A stretch of DNA of 64,000 nucleotides from Usnea hakonensis. Its lineage: Eukaryota; Ascomycota; Lecanoromycetes; Lecanorales; Parmeliaceae. Of the stretch, positions 45,613 to 55,345 are shown piece after piece (the first letter of the stretch is position 1; every line of letters starts with the position of its first letter). Both the position numbers and the translations under genes were made by a program. The stretch is from positions 1-64,000 of the forward strand of contig BLJB01000203.1 in NCBI GenBank assembly GCA_013423325.1, given 5' to 3'. The notes beneath the pieces are model-generated. The model saw nothing but the letters and a program-made list of their open reading frames with translations, did not search any database and was not told the origin of the DNA.

Positions 45613-46660
45613 ATGGCAGCAGCGCGCCCATCCACTTGGCTAATCACAGGAGCCTCGTCCGGTTTCGGCAAGTCCCTCGCCCTGGAAACCCTCAAAGCCG
45701 GCCACAAGGTAATTGGCACCACGCGCAACATCAGCAAAGCCCAGGAATCCTTCCCGGAGTTCGTCGGCAACGGAGGCATATGGCTCGGTCTGGATCCCGG
45801 CCAGAAGGACGCCTACGAGGAATTTGCCAAATGTTCGCAAAAGCACAGTATTGACGTCTTGGTCAACAATGCGGGATATGCGTTTATCGGAGGCGTTGAA
45901 GATACCAGGTAAATGATCCTTTGCCCCTCGTCGGATCAAAAAGAGTCTTCAAGCCGACGCGCGCTGTCTCCTTTGATAGCGAAGAGGAGGTGCGCTCCCA
46001 AATGGAAATCAACTTCTACGGCCCGCTCCGCACCGTGCGAGCGATTCTCCCCAGTATGCGTGCCAGAGGTTCCGGTAACATCGTTCTTGTTAGCAGTGGA
46101 GCTGGGTAAGTCCCTCCGTATCATCTATCATCGGGGCCAACGCCCCCCATTGTCGAACACTCGAGGGCATGACAAACCCTTAACCTGACGAATGATACCT
46201 CCATATCGCGACTAGATTCATCGCCAGACCCGGCCGAGCGTCATACTCCGCCAGCAAGTTCGCCATCGAAGCCGTCCACGAGTCGCTCTCCCACGAACTC
46301 CAAACATTCGGTATCAAAATATTGATCGTGGAACCCGGCGCCTTCCGCACCCCGTTTGCCTCCCGGATCATCACCCCGGCCCGGTACGAGAGTGGTGACG
46401 GCTTCAGCGAAGCCTATCGTGGTACCGCGGTTGATCGGATGGTCACCGGGTCACGGAATATCACAACGCTTGCTGATTCTGTGAAAGGCGACCCTGATAA
46501 GGCCGCGCGGGCGATATTGAAAGCTGTGGATGGTGGGCATGATTATCTTCGATTGCCGCTGGGTGGGGACTGTGTGGGGGCCTTGGAGACTAAGATTGGG
46601 GAGTTGAGGAGGGATCTGGATGCTACCAAGGTGATTGCTTTGTCAACGGATGTTGATTAA
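45613..46660 (+). CDS. Short-chain dehydrogenase/reductase (classical SDR)
   Basis: Three exons, 45613-45908, 45980-46105 and 46216-46660; 288 residues. The Rossmann cofactor loop TGASSGFGKSLALE is at the N-terminus, with TTRN at the end of beta-2, where Thr-Arg suggests NADP(H) preference. NNAG is in VLVNNAGYAF. The catalytic Ser lies in VSSGAG, joined to the next exon. The YxxxK pair is SYSASKFAIE, and VEPGAFRTPF follows the active site. The C-terminal region carries DPDKAARAIL and LPLGGD, common in fungal SDRs annotated as oxidoreductases acting on hydroxyl or keto groups. It is cytosolic and the substrate is unknown. It is next to a P450 on the same strand and flanked by inverted decayed repeat arrays. 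The 3' fifth is notably G-rich. Confidence 0.92.
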
Positions 46661-46699
46661 CTAGGGTTGAATAACCTAATGAGTGGTCGCCAAAATAAC

Positions 46700-46860
46700 T
46701 TCCTAAAGTCGCCCCCTAAGGTAGCCTTCTCTAAGGTTGCTTTCCCCTAAGGCTATCTTCCTTTAGGGTTATTTTCCCCTAAGATTATCTTCCCTCGAAG
46801 GTTACCCTACCCCTAAGAATACCCCCTCTTAAGGTCGTCCCCAAAGGCCGCCTTTAAAGC
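46700..46860 (+). repeat. Decayed 16-bp minisatellite, site 4
   Basis: About ten units with the core CCTAAGG. The TAA positions fall near 46704, 46717, 46732, 46748, 46764, 46780, 46797, 46814, 46830, 46843, so the period is mostly 16. An approximate consensus is CCCCTAAGGTTATCTT. It starts about 40 bp after the SDR stop. Confidence 0.7.
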
Positions 46861-47010
46861 AAAGGCGATTGTAGAGGGCGACGTTGGAAATTCTAAAAAC
46901 TACTCAGCATCCATGCCTGGAACTTGGTCTCTCCAGAGTAGAGACCAAACTTCAGATCGACAAGATTCACCAAAATTCAGCATATGCATTTGCTATATCC
47001 GTATCTGCTA

Positions 47011-48492
47011 TCAAGTGTTCCCTTCTACAACATGCCTTTTCGGCGGCCAGAGCTGTCTTCTCATTGCGCTCACAATGTTGCTTGGGCGACCGGCCAGGGT
47101 TGCTTGATACCGTACACTGTCCTGAAATAGTTCGTTTTGTGCGAAAGTTATCACCTCATGAACCTCCCAAAATCCTGCACCAAGATCGTTCCCAGTAGCT
47201 GTACTAAGACCTGCTGCTACCTTCATCCACTGAGCTTCTAGACCTTTGTCGGTGCTTGGGAATGTCTCGAAGTAGGTCCGGATACAGGCGGGTGGAGCTT
47301 GACTCAAAATGGAGATGAATTGCTCATGTTCATCTCTATTAGCGATCGAATTCTCCTCGCCTTCGTCGTCCCACAGACCTAGTCTCGCGCAACCTTTGCA
47401 CACCACCAAACTGAGGCGGTCGACATCTGTTAGCTTGAACATGGCAATCATGTTGGTGGCAATTTCCTTCGCAGGCTTGAATTTGCCGATGTATAGCAAT
47501 GCTCTCGCCAAACGAGACCGCAGGACGTTCCGCAAAGCCGACAGTATCCGCATCTCCTCTGCATCCCCCTCAACCTTAGAAATCGCCCAAAGGTACTCGG
47601 CTGCATGAGCCACAAAAAGATGTCCGTGGTCAAATATATTGCATGCTTCTAAATGATGTCCACAACGTCGCGCAATATCTCCTCGCCGAAGGTGATCGTT
47701 TCCAATCCCAATGGCTGATTTGGCTGTGATGAAAAGAGACTTCATTCTCTTTTTCAGCTCTTGCTGCACAGCAGGATCGATATCGCCTCTGATTTTGATT
47801 GATGCCAGGGTTCCAATCAATGCAAATGGCTTCAAACAGATTTCCTGCAGCTTGGTTCTGGAGTAAAAATGCGACTTGTACAGACAAAGTGACAAATGTG
47901 GACTCCTGATTGGGAGCTCGATTTGACCCCCAGTCGTAACCCGAGCCGACCTAGCCATGATCCGATCCTTGGACGTCACCGTCCACAACCAGCGCACGAA
48001 CAATCGAAAGCTTTCTATGGCCAGAAGGTATCCTATTTTCAGTGAAGTCTCACCGTTGTTGGTTTCATTGCTTATTTCCAATGTGATCAAAAGGGTTGGG
48101 GGCCATATACGACGCGCAAGCTCTCGACTTATGCGCGGTCGTAGGGGTACATCATTTTTGAGGGAGGTATGGTCAGCCTCAGAGGCACATATACGTGCAT
48201 AGACCCAAATGTTGGCTCCGTGGAGGATGTCAGAAGATTCAGTACGGACTTTGCGGTTGACGTGTAGGAGATTTGTCTCAAGCTTTCCGAAACACCTACC
48301 CACCGGGTCATAACTATACGGAGTTGTTAGAACCATGCCGTAGATGATGTTCCGGATCTCGCCCGGTAAGCTCAAGAAGTTGGTCTTGGGCTGAGGGACG
48401 TCCGCGGAGGTGGCCATGTTGGTGGTAGAATCTTTGGTAGACATGTGTGGTGAGCCCGTGCGACTAGACTCCATTGTGATCAAGTGGTACAA
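47011..48492 (-). CDS. LPGEIRNxIY-motif fungal protein (F-box/2EXR-like)
   Basis: A single 493-codon frame. After a Ser/Thr-rich N-terminus it shows FLSLPGEIRNIIYGMVL and LLHVNRKVRTESSDILHGAN. This pattern, LPxEIRNxIY followed by LLxVxRxVRxE, is very common in Pezizomycotina proteins of the F-box-like/2EXR group, whose biochemical role is mostly unknown. The C-terminal half is helical with Ala/Leu/Arg-rich repeats (GDIARRCGHHLEAC, AHAAEYLWAIS, LRSRLARALLYIGKF) that could form TPR-like hairpins, with KYAKE-like spacing. No catalytic residues are seen. Start is uncertain between 48492 and the Met at 48474; the second begins MESSRTGS. It is probably cytosolic or nuclear. Confidence 0.7.
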   Translation of the reverse strand: MYHLITMESSRTGSPHMSTKDSTTNMATSADVPQPKTNFLSLPGEIRNIIYGMVLTTPYSYDPVGRCFGKLETNLLHVNRKVRTESSDILHGANIWVYARICASEADHTSLKNDVPLRPRISRELARRIWPPTLLITLEISNETNNGETSLKIGYLLAIESFRLFVRWLWTVTSKDRIMARSARVTTGGQIELPIRSPHLSLCLYKSHFYSRTKLQEICLKPFALIGTLASIKIRGDIDPAVQQELKKRMKSLFITAKSAIGIGNDHLRRGDIARRCGHHLEACNIFDHGHLFVAHAAEYLWAISKVEGDAEEMRILSALRNVLRSRLARALLYIGKFKPAKEIATNMIAMFKLTDVDRLSLVVCKGCARLGLWDDEGEENSIANRDEHEQFISILSQAPPACIRTYFETFPSTDKGLEAQWMKVAAGLSTATGNDLGAGFWEVHEVITFAQNELFQDSVRYQATLAGRPSNIVSAMRRQLWPPKRHVVEGNT

Positions 48493-49831
48493 TGTGTAGT
48501 ACGCTTTGAGAAATGGATGCGAAGAGAGGCGTGCTGGGTCCAGACTGGAGCTGTGTTCCGGTTTTTGCTGCGGGGTAAAGTCTCAGCAGTGTGGCTGTCG
48601 GCGACCTTAAGGGACTTGTTGTGGCTGTAATGATCAGATATTTGGACGTGCAGACTTTTACAAATTGCTCGCAAAGGAATCTAGCCTTGGTAGAAAGTTT
48701 TATAAAGGGAAAAAGCGAAGTCGAAGAGTGGAGTAGCGATTGTGTTAAGTGATAAAATCTGAGACAATCTTTTGAAAAGAACCCTGAAGGACGGTATTAG
48801 GTAGGGTATTGTAAGGCGTGTTGAATCTATAAATAGGTTAAGGACCATCATCTCCTATATAAGGTAGGCTGATGGGCAAAACCGGCTACAAAGCCAACTG
48901 TCATGTAAAACATATAAAACATGTAGGCATGGGAATCCACAAACAAACATGAAACATGCGCATGCATCAAAACATGGAACCTGACAAAGGAAGAGTATAG
49001 ATCCGCGGACAACAAAGTCCCCTCCTACAAATGGAAGTTCTGAATACACTGACCCTGACTCTGAGGTATTAAAATTTTGAATGTGGACTGTCTCATCTCA
49101 CGTCTTAAGAATTGTAAAACGTAATCTGAGAGATATCTTTGCTCCAGCAGTGTTCGTACGTGTCGAAAATGAAGGCACTCGCTTTGCTCACTGCGAAGTG
49201 TATTCGCTATGTTTGACGGAGTCCGCCCAGACCAGCTCTATAAGTCGAGGCTTCCTCCCCCTCCTTACCCAAAAATGTAGTATCTCCAATGAAGAAACCT
49301 CCCACTCCAAAAGAGGAAGAGAGGATTCTCTTCTGGGAGAGTACGCTTAACTCCGGAGTAAGCTGTAAGTGGCTGTGATAAAAATCCGGCTTCCTGTATC
49401 CTCTTTGAAATTGGAAATTTTTTTGGTGGGGAGATTTGATGTCACAGGCATATGTTCGTGGGAAATATCTAGGTCAGGTGTTTTAGCGGAGGGTCTGATG
49501 GGTGTAGAGGTTGGAGGATGGAGGGGGAGTGGAGGTGGGTTGGATGGGCTTAGGGGGCAAGGGGATGGCGAGAGAAAGGGGGGAGGGGTGTTGGAGAAGC
49601 GGAGGGTGAACCAGGCGAGGTGGAAGGGCGTGATCGACGGATCTTAGCATCGAATGAGTTAATAAGAGCCCTGAAGCATTTCTTTCGACTTGTACGGCTG
49701 CGGTTGGCGATGCATTCGTCAATGGCAAAGTTTGAGAGGCAATACCATCATGATCAGAGCTTTGAAAGGTAGAATTTACCTTGAGGGGATCATTGAACTA
49801 GCAAAATCATATTTCATTCTCTAGAATTAAT
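48493..49831. other. Intergenic, CATG-rich patch
   Basis: No gene. At about 48902-48976 the sequence has eight CATG sites in ~75 bp (AAACATG units), likely a decayed short repeat. A G-rich stretch at 49490-49640 gives spurious frames. Confidence 0.4.
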
Positions 49832-50656
49832 CTATGGCTTCGAATTCGCGAGTAGAAATGCGCTGCAGGAGGAACAAAGGGTCCGATTTCCGGGCTTGAT
49901 CAACGGGACATGGCCGCAGTCAGTTGACTCTGAGGATATTTCCGGACCTTGAGCCTTTATATCCCACTGAACGGCTTCTCTTGAACAGACGTAGTTACCA
50001 CGAGCGATAATTCGCTGGATCTGATGATGATAAGTAGAGCCAGCTGCAAAGATAGTGAATACCAGTCTATTCAAAGAACCTGAACGTGCTCGATTGAGGT
50101 CAGCATCGAGTAAATTCAAAGCTTCAATCTCGAGCCCGTTTCTGCGGGTTTTCGTACCTGCGTGATGGTAGCCTCCCATGCCTTGACCCTGCGAAGAATC
50201 CACACATCCTTGCAGCGTCGAGAACCCACTCGTCCAAATGTCGTGCCAATATGCGGAGTCGCTCGTAATTGTGTCGTTTTGAAGGCGTATGGCCGTCAGT
50301 GCGGCACGGCAGGTGCCTATTAAATGAACGACAGATATTGGAAAGAAGCTCTCTCAACCCAGTCTTATGAGGGCTGGCTGACCTTGAGACGCGAGTTGCG
50401 GCAAATATTTTCGAATACGTATAGCTTGAGGTCTTATCCAAGGAGGAGGCACTTCGTCATGTACAGAGAAAAAATGATATTGTTTATCCGCAACTTGTCC
50501 CGGCCAACCACTGTACAAATTGAGCAGGAGATCACGACAGTCGCTGAGTTCCGGTTGACCATAGATCAGGTCGCAGACAGGATCTGCCGCTGCGAACGAG
50601 ATGAAAATGAGCAAGAAGAAGGTGATGCTCGAAAATCTGGGGCGTACGTCTGGCAT
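49832..50656 (-). CDS. Secreted cysteine-containing protein
   Basis: Two exons, 50656-50383 and 50316-49832, join SQG to TCRAALTAI; 252 residues. The N-terminus MPDVRPRFSSITFFLLIFIS followed by FAAADPVC has the basic, hydrophobic and small-residue parts of a signal peptide, with cleavage likely after AAA. The mature part has Cys at several places (PVCDLIYG, LSDCRDLL, GTCRAAL, LQGCVDSS, YVCSRE, TDCGHV, TLCSSCSAF), which suggests disulphides, and segments YWHDIWTSGF and GMGGYHHAG. I recall uncharacterised secreted fungal proteins with a CR-x-A-L..W-x-D-I-W-x-x-G pattern, without a known function. An effector or cell-surface role is possible but unproven. The intron begins GTCAGC, less usual but frame-preserving. 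Confidence 0.65.
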
Positions 50657-51184
50657 TGATCAATGCGATCAGATGTCACTGATAAATAGCCTCCTTGCAA
50701 TGGTCTTCACATAGGTAATAAGCTCATTTTAAGAGATTAGGGAAGCGCAATGGGGCGGCCGATCTTAGATACTTTAAGACCCATTAGACTCATTGCCGTC
50801 TCTACCCTTCCGATCCTATGAATGACATTAGTTGAGCCAAAGAGCATTATTCAGAATTCGGCTCTATGCAGACGCTCGCATGCGAGGATGCGAGCGGACG
50901 TCCTCGAATCGTGGCTACAACATAAAGCCCGAGGAAACGCGCAATGTGCGAAGGATTTTCTCTGCCGCTCTCGTGCTCATTGGACTCATCCTTGGGATAC
51001 AACATACTGGGGCGGCAATCGGCCCAATGGAGGAGGTGATGTAAAAATCATGGGCCCATTATGTACGAGTCAAGAAAAATGACGTACGATGGGTACGAGG
51101 GGTACTACTTTACGATTTAAAGTAAAGTAAAGTATACATTTACTTAAGCGCAGCCGCAGAACCAAGACTTGCAAGCTACTTATC
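50657..51184. other. Divergent promoter region
   Basis: Separates the secreted-protein gene and the dehydrogenase gene. It contains AAAGT repeats at about 51118-51135. No gene. Confidence 0.4.
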
Positions 51185-52186
51185 ATGTCCATGCTTCACC
51201 CTCGTCAGGATCATCTATTACGCATCACACTAATCGGTGCTGGTACTATCGGCCTTTCTTCCGTAGCTCTACATCTTCAACATGCTTTTTCTCAAGGAGC
51301 GGCAAGGCTCGAGCTGACCATCCACGACTTACGGCCCGACATTGAGGAGTACGTCCTCAAGACGTTACCCGCATACACTGATGTAAAAATCACCAAGAAA
51401 GCTGATCTAGCAGGTGGTTTTGATGTGGCCCTACCCGACTTGCAAGAAAGGACAAGAGGCTGTACAATAATAATTGATAGTCATCTGGAGAGCGCGGTCG
51501 CAAAGGCTACTATCATCCAAGAACAGGGTCCCGAGGATGCTGCCTTCAAGATTGCCCTTTGGCAGAAGGTCGAGCAGTATTGCCCGCCCGGCGCCTTACT
51601 CTGGAGCTCTACCAGTGGTATTCCTGCCTCAACCCAGTCCACCGAGTTACAAGACCGCTCCCGCCTAATCGTTGTGCACCCTTGGAACCCACCTCATATC
51701 ATGCCCTTGATCGAAGTGGTCCCCTCTCCACATACAAGCCCGGGAGTAATATCACACACAATGGAATACTGGAAGGGTATGGGCAAAGTTCCCGTCCTGC
51801 TCCAGAAGGAGACTACGGGCTTCGTAGGAAACAGACTCGCCTTTGCCCTCTTGAGGGAAGCTATTCATCTGGTCAACGAGGGCGTGGCTTCGGTTGAAGA
51901 TATTGATAGCGTTATGGAAAATAGCCTTGGTCCTCGATGGGCTATCTCCGGTCCTTTCAAGAGCTATCAAGCTGGAGGGGGTAAGGGTGGGATAGAGGCT
52001 TTCTTCAAGAACATTGGTGGTACGGTACAGGCTTGTTGGGATGATTCTGGGAAGGTGAATATGGGCGAAGGATGGGAAAAGAGGCTCTACAGTCAGACAG
52101 ACGAAGCATATGGGACTGTGGATACGAGGGGAAGGGACGCGAAAATACGGAGAGTAATTGATTCTGCACGCTCTAGTGGGAAATGA
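51185..52186 (+). CDS. 3-hydroxyacyl-CoA dehydrogenase family (L-gulonate dehydrogenase-like)
   Basis: Intronless, 333 residues. The N-terminus shows the NAD-binding loop ITLIGAGTIGLSSVAL and, after beta-2, an acidic HDLRPD typical of NAD preference. LLWSSTSGIPAS corresponds to the conserved Ser-containing loop, and HPWNPPHIMPLIEVV to the family's HPxNPPHxxPLVE catalytic signature with the key His. A second domain begins GFVGNRLAFALLREAIHL and EDIDSVMENSLGPRW. The layout matches lambda-crystallin/L-gulonate 3-dehydrogenase proteins rather than full beta-oxidation enzymes. It oxidises a hydroxy acid, probably cytosolic; the exact substrate is open. The start is the first ATG of MSMLHPRQ. It ends KIRRVIDSARSSGK without a peroxisomal signal. 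Confidence 0.9.
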   Translation: MSMLHPRQDHLLRITLIGAGTIGLSSVALHLQHAFSQGAARLELTIHDLRPDIEEYVLKTLPAYTDVKITKKADLAGGFDVALPDLQERTRGCTIIIDSHLESAVAKATIIQEQGPEDAAFKIALWQKVEQYCPPGALLWSSTSGIPASTQSTELQDRSRLIVVHPWNPPHIMPLIEVVPSPHTSPGVISHTMEYWKGMGKVPVLLQKETTGFVGNRLAFALLREAIHLVNEGVASVEDIDSVMENSLGPRWAISGPFKSYQAGGGKGGIEAFFKNIGGTVQACWDDSGKVNMGEGWEKRLYSQTDEAYGTVDTRGRDAKIRRVIDSARSSGK

Positions 52187-52790
52187 AGGATTGGTCTCAC
52201 CTGCATTAACGTGCTTCCACGATCCGAGACTGATTATCATACTGTGTTGGCTTACACCAGGAAGACATTGCGACGAGAAGGATTATCTCATGTGAGCCGC
52301 TCGTTAAAGCGTCCAAGATTGGTGCGGTTATGTCAGCTGACAAGCGACGGCGCACCTTTCTTTGTCGATCAATTGCCTATAACCCCACAGCTTCAACGGC
52401 ACCCCACCCCTTAGCTTATAATCGTCACTGGGTTTGTTGAGATTCGTTCGCATCCACATTCTTTTCCCCGGGGCAGTGCCCACGAAAGGTTGAATTGAGC
52501 CAAGTTCAAGCTTGGAAGATCGATCAGCTGGATCCCGTGCCTACATTCCCACGACCCTAACGGCACAACGTTAGTAACACAGAGGTCTCATTGAGATATC
52601 TCGAGGTCTATCCGCATCCACGGAATTGATGGGGCAGTGCCCACTAGGAGCAAGCCTAGACAAGTCCAAGGTCATCCGAATATGGGTCAGATGTTTTGTA
52701 TAAAGCCTTTGCTCGCCTCTCTATCGAAAGGCTTCAAAGGCTAGCATTATTCGCATTCAAATCTCCATTAGATCTCAATCAAATTACGTG
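52187..52790. other. Intergenic with repeated palindrome
   Basis: No gene; it contains the two repeat units described at 52445-52650 and the BBE promoter. Confidence 0.45.
52445..52650. promoter_or_regulatory. Two copies of a CGCATCCAC...GGGCAGTGCCC unit
   Basis: The 11-bp inverted repeat GGGCAGTGCCC occurs at 52471-52481 and 52632-52642, each preceded by CGCATCCAC 12-16 bp upstream and followed by CCAAGTTCAAG- or CAAGTCCAAG-type sequence. The start of the FAD oxidase gene is 310 and 149 bp downstream. Palindromic, repeated and upstream: a possible regulator site, but the protein is unknown. Confidence 0.45.
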
Positions 52791-54710
52791 ATGAAATTCA
52801 CACTCCCTACACTTTTGCTTGCAGCTCCAGTGCTCGGTGATTTGCTTTACGATGCTCCTTTCGTTGGGGATCCCAGTTTGGTGGCTAGAACGACCAACAA
52901 GGGCGCTACTTGCGTTGGTACTCTTTAAGTTAATCAAGGCTCCACTAATACTTTGCATCAGTGCTCGGTACTGCAGACCAAGCTTGGTAGTCAGATCTCG
53001 TTTCCTGGATCTGCTACGTTCACCAGGGAGCAGAACGACACTCTAGTTGGATACGTATGGTTCCCCACTAAGCTTCTGTGTAGCACTGATCTCAAATTGC
53101 AATCAGTGGTCAATCCAAGAACAAAGAGTGTCCCCTGCTTGCAGACTGACACCCAACTCTACCAATGATGTCTCTGTTGCTGTTTCAACACTCGCCAAGC
53201 TTCATTGTTCATTCGCTATACGCGGCGGTGGTCACATGTTCTGGGCTGGATCTGCCAACATTGCAGAGGGTGTGACGATTGATCTGAGCTCCTTCACATC
53301 CGTCTCTGTCTCAGCAGATCGGACGACTACCTCTGCTGGTGGCGGAACGCGGTGGTCCGCAATCTATTCGAAGCTCGATCCTATGGGCCTTTCCATTGTG
53401 GGTGGACGCGTCTTTGACGTTGGCATTGGTGGACTAGTCCTTGGAGGTAGTGGAACCAGGCTTCTTTGACTTCAACGCTGACTCGTTGACAGGTGGAAAT
53501 TCTTTTTTTGCCCCACGATTCGGATTTGTCTGCGATAATATTGCCAACTTTGAGGTTGGCTTTCCAAATATCCTGCTTCATTCGCCCAAGGCTGAGACAT
53601 AACAGGTTGTACTTGGCTCCGGCGAAATTGTTAACGCGAACGATTCCTCACATCCATACCTCTACAAGGCTCTCAAGGGGGGCGGCAACAATTTTGGCGT
53701 TGTAACGAGATTTGACTTTAAGACCTTTGAACAGGGCAATTTCTGGGGAGGCTTCCTTGTTCTCCCGGTGAATAATTCAGTGGCGCAGCTGGACTTTCTA
53801 CAGAACTTCACCGCCGAGTCCGGAGCCGGCGACGACGATTTTGCAGCAATTGAGAGTGTGCACGCTTTCAATGCTGAGGGACCAACAGCACTTGCTGCAA
53901 TCATCACGTATACGAAGCCGGAAACTTTCCCTGCGATTTTCAGAAATCTCACCGACATACAGCCGCAAATTGCCAATGACTTGCGGATTATCAGTCTTTT
54001 GAATCTTACAATCGAAGCTGGCACAGGTGCGCATCCGTCCTGTCTACAAGCACTGAGTCATGAAAACTAATCTTGTACTTGTAGGGATCGGTAACGGTGG
54101 ACGGTCAGTCAGAATTCCGTAGCTTGGGAAATTCCTAGAGCGCACAGTCGTGCTGATACTTTATTGCAGATACGTCTGGGCGACAGGCACGTTTGCAAAC
54201 AATGCCACGACGCTCCAAAAGGTCAACGAGATTGCCCAAGCCACATTCAGTAACCTCAAAGCCAAAAATGGCAACTTCACATTCTCAAACGTCTTCCAGC
54301 CGATCCCGCGATCCATCACGAGCAAGTCCGCAGCTACGGGCGGTAATGTGCTGGGCTTAGACCCTCGAGAAGGTGATCTGATTTGTATGCCTTCCTTTGC
54401 ACCCATGCAGTGACTCGCCCACGCTCACGAAAAACCCTCAGGGACCAATTTCAACGCGCAATATTGGGACGATGCGGATGAAGCGATAATCGAAGGCGCC
54501 ACCCAGAAGTTCATCGACAGCGTCGATGAGTACACCAGGTCGATCGGGCAGTTCAAGCCTTTTCGCTACATGAACTACGCGTACCCAACGCAGGATGTCA
54601 TCAATTCGTACGGACGGGAGAATGTGGAGTATATGCGCCGAGTTTCTAGGAAGTATGATCCGGCGCAGGTGTTTCAGAGACTGGTGCCTGGAGGTTACAA
54701 GTTGAAGTGA
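52791..54710 (+). CDS. FAD-linked oxidase, berberine-bridge-enzyme-like
   Basis: Eight exons close in frame: 52791-52913, 52962-53054, 53107-53446, 53493-53554, 53606-54026, 54085-54103 (19 nt), 54170-54384 and 54442-54710; 513 residues. MKFTLPTLLLAAPVLG is a signal peptide. The FAD PP-loop is SFAIRGGGHMFWAGSANI, with His at about residue 115 as the expected 8-alpha-histidyl site. VGGRVFDVGIGG occupies the place where plant BBEs have a second, cysteinyl link; here no Cys is present, so single covalent attachment is expected. GNNFGVVTRFDFKTFEQG and the C-terminal NFNAQYWDD and NYAYP..INSYG segments are typical of BBE. It oxidises a small molecule with O2 outside the cell; the substrate is unknown. 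It was rebuilt across seven introns. Confidence 0.92.
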
Positions 54711-55296
54711 CGTTCTTGTGTCTGCGGTAAGAGCTGCAGGGGCTTTCTGGGCATCTTTCACTCGATGTCGAGCCTCCAGTCACTCGAAAAGGTAGGATTC
54801 TTGAGTTAGCGAGAATGGCCTTCAAGCTCCTTGTGTATAAGTCTTCATGTGTGTAGACCGACGGAAACTACGAGAAATACTTTAGTGCCACCGCCACGAT
54901 CATTTCTGTGCGATTTCAGTACCTTTGTGTAATCCTCTTCGATGCCCCAAAAAAGACCGACGGTTGGTAAAAGAAAAGGTGGCCACGCTAATTTATTTAT
55001 CCATGTTCCCTCACCAAAATTTGTTTTGTAGTTGTAGTGAGGTAGGGAAAATCAACCAAATTTAGGCGGGAAGAATGAATTTCGCGAGGCCATCTAAGGA
55101 GGCGACCAGGCCGCTTTCGCTCGAGATCGGAGTTGTCTCCTGTCTTGACTCGGATCAAGATGCGTGCCCCTCTGGATCAATCTTCGTACATTTCTTTGCC
55201 TGTCGGAGACAGCGCAGATTGTCGTCATCAATGAATACATTTGCCGCCATGGTAGCCTCGTTCATCTTGTTCGATGTGATCGTAGATAGACGATCT

Positions 55297-55345
55297 GATG
55301 ATGATGATAATATGATTATAATGTGATGATGATGATGATCTTGAT
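55297..55345. repeat. GAT trinucleotide microsatellite
   Basis: Two adjoining runs of GAT units separated by an AATATGATTATAATGT segment. Confidence 0.8.

Noticed and set aside
46700..46860. Interstitial telomere repeat (CCCTAA)
   Set aside because: The period is 16 bp, not 6, and CCCTAA is only part of the unit.
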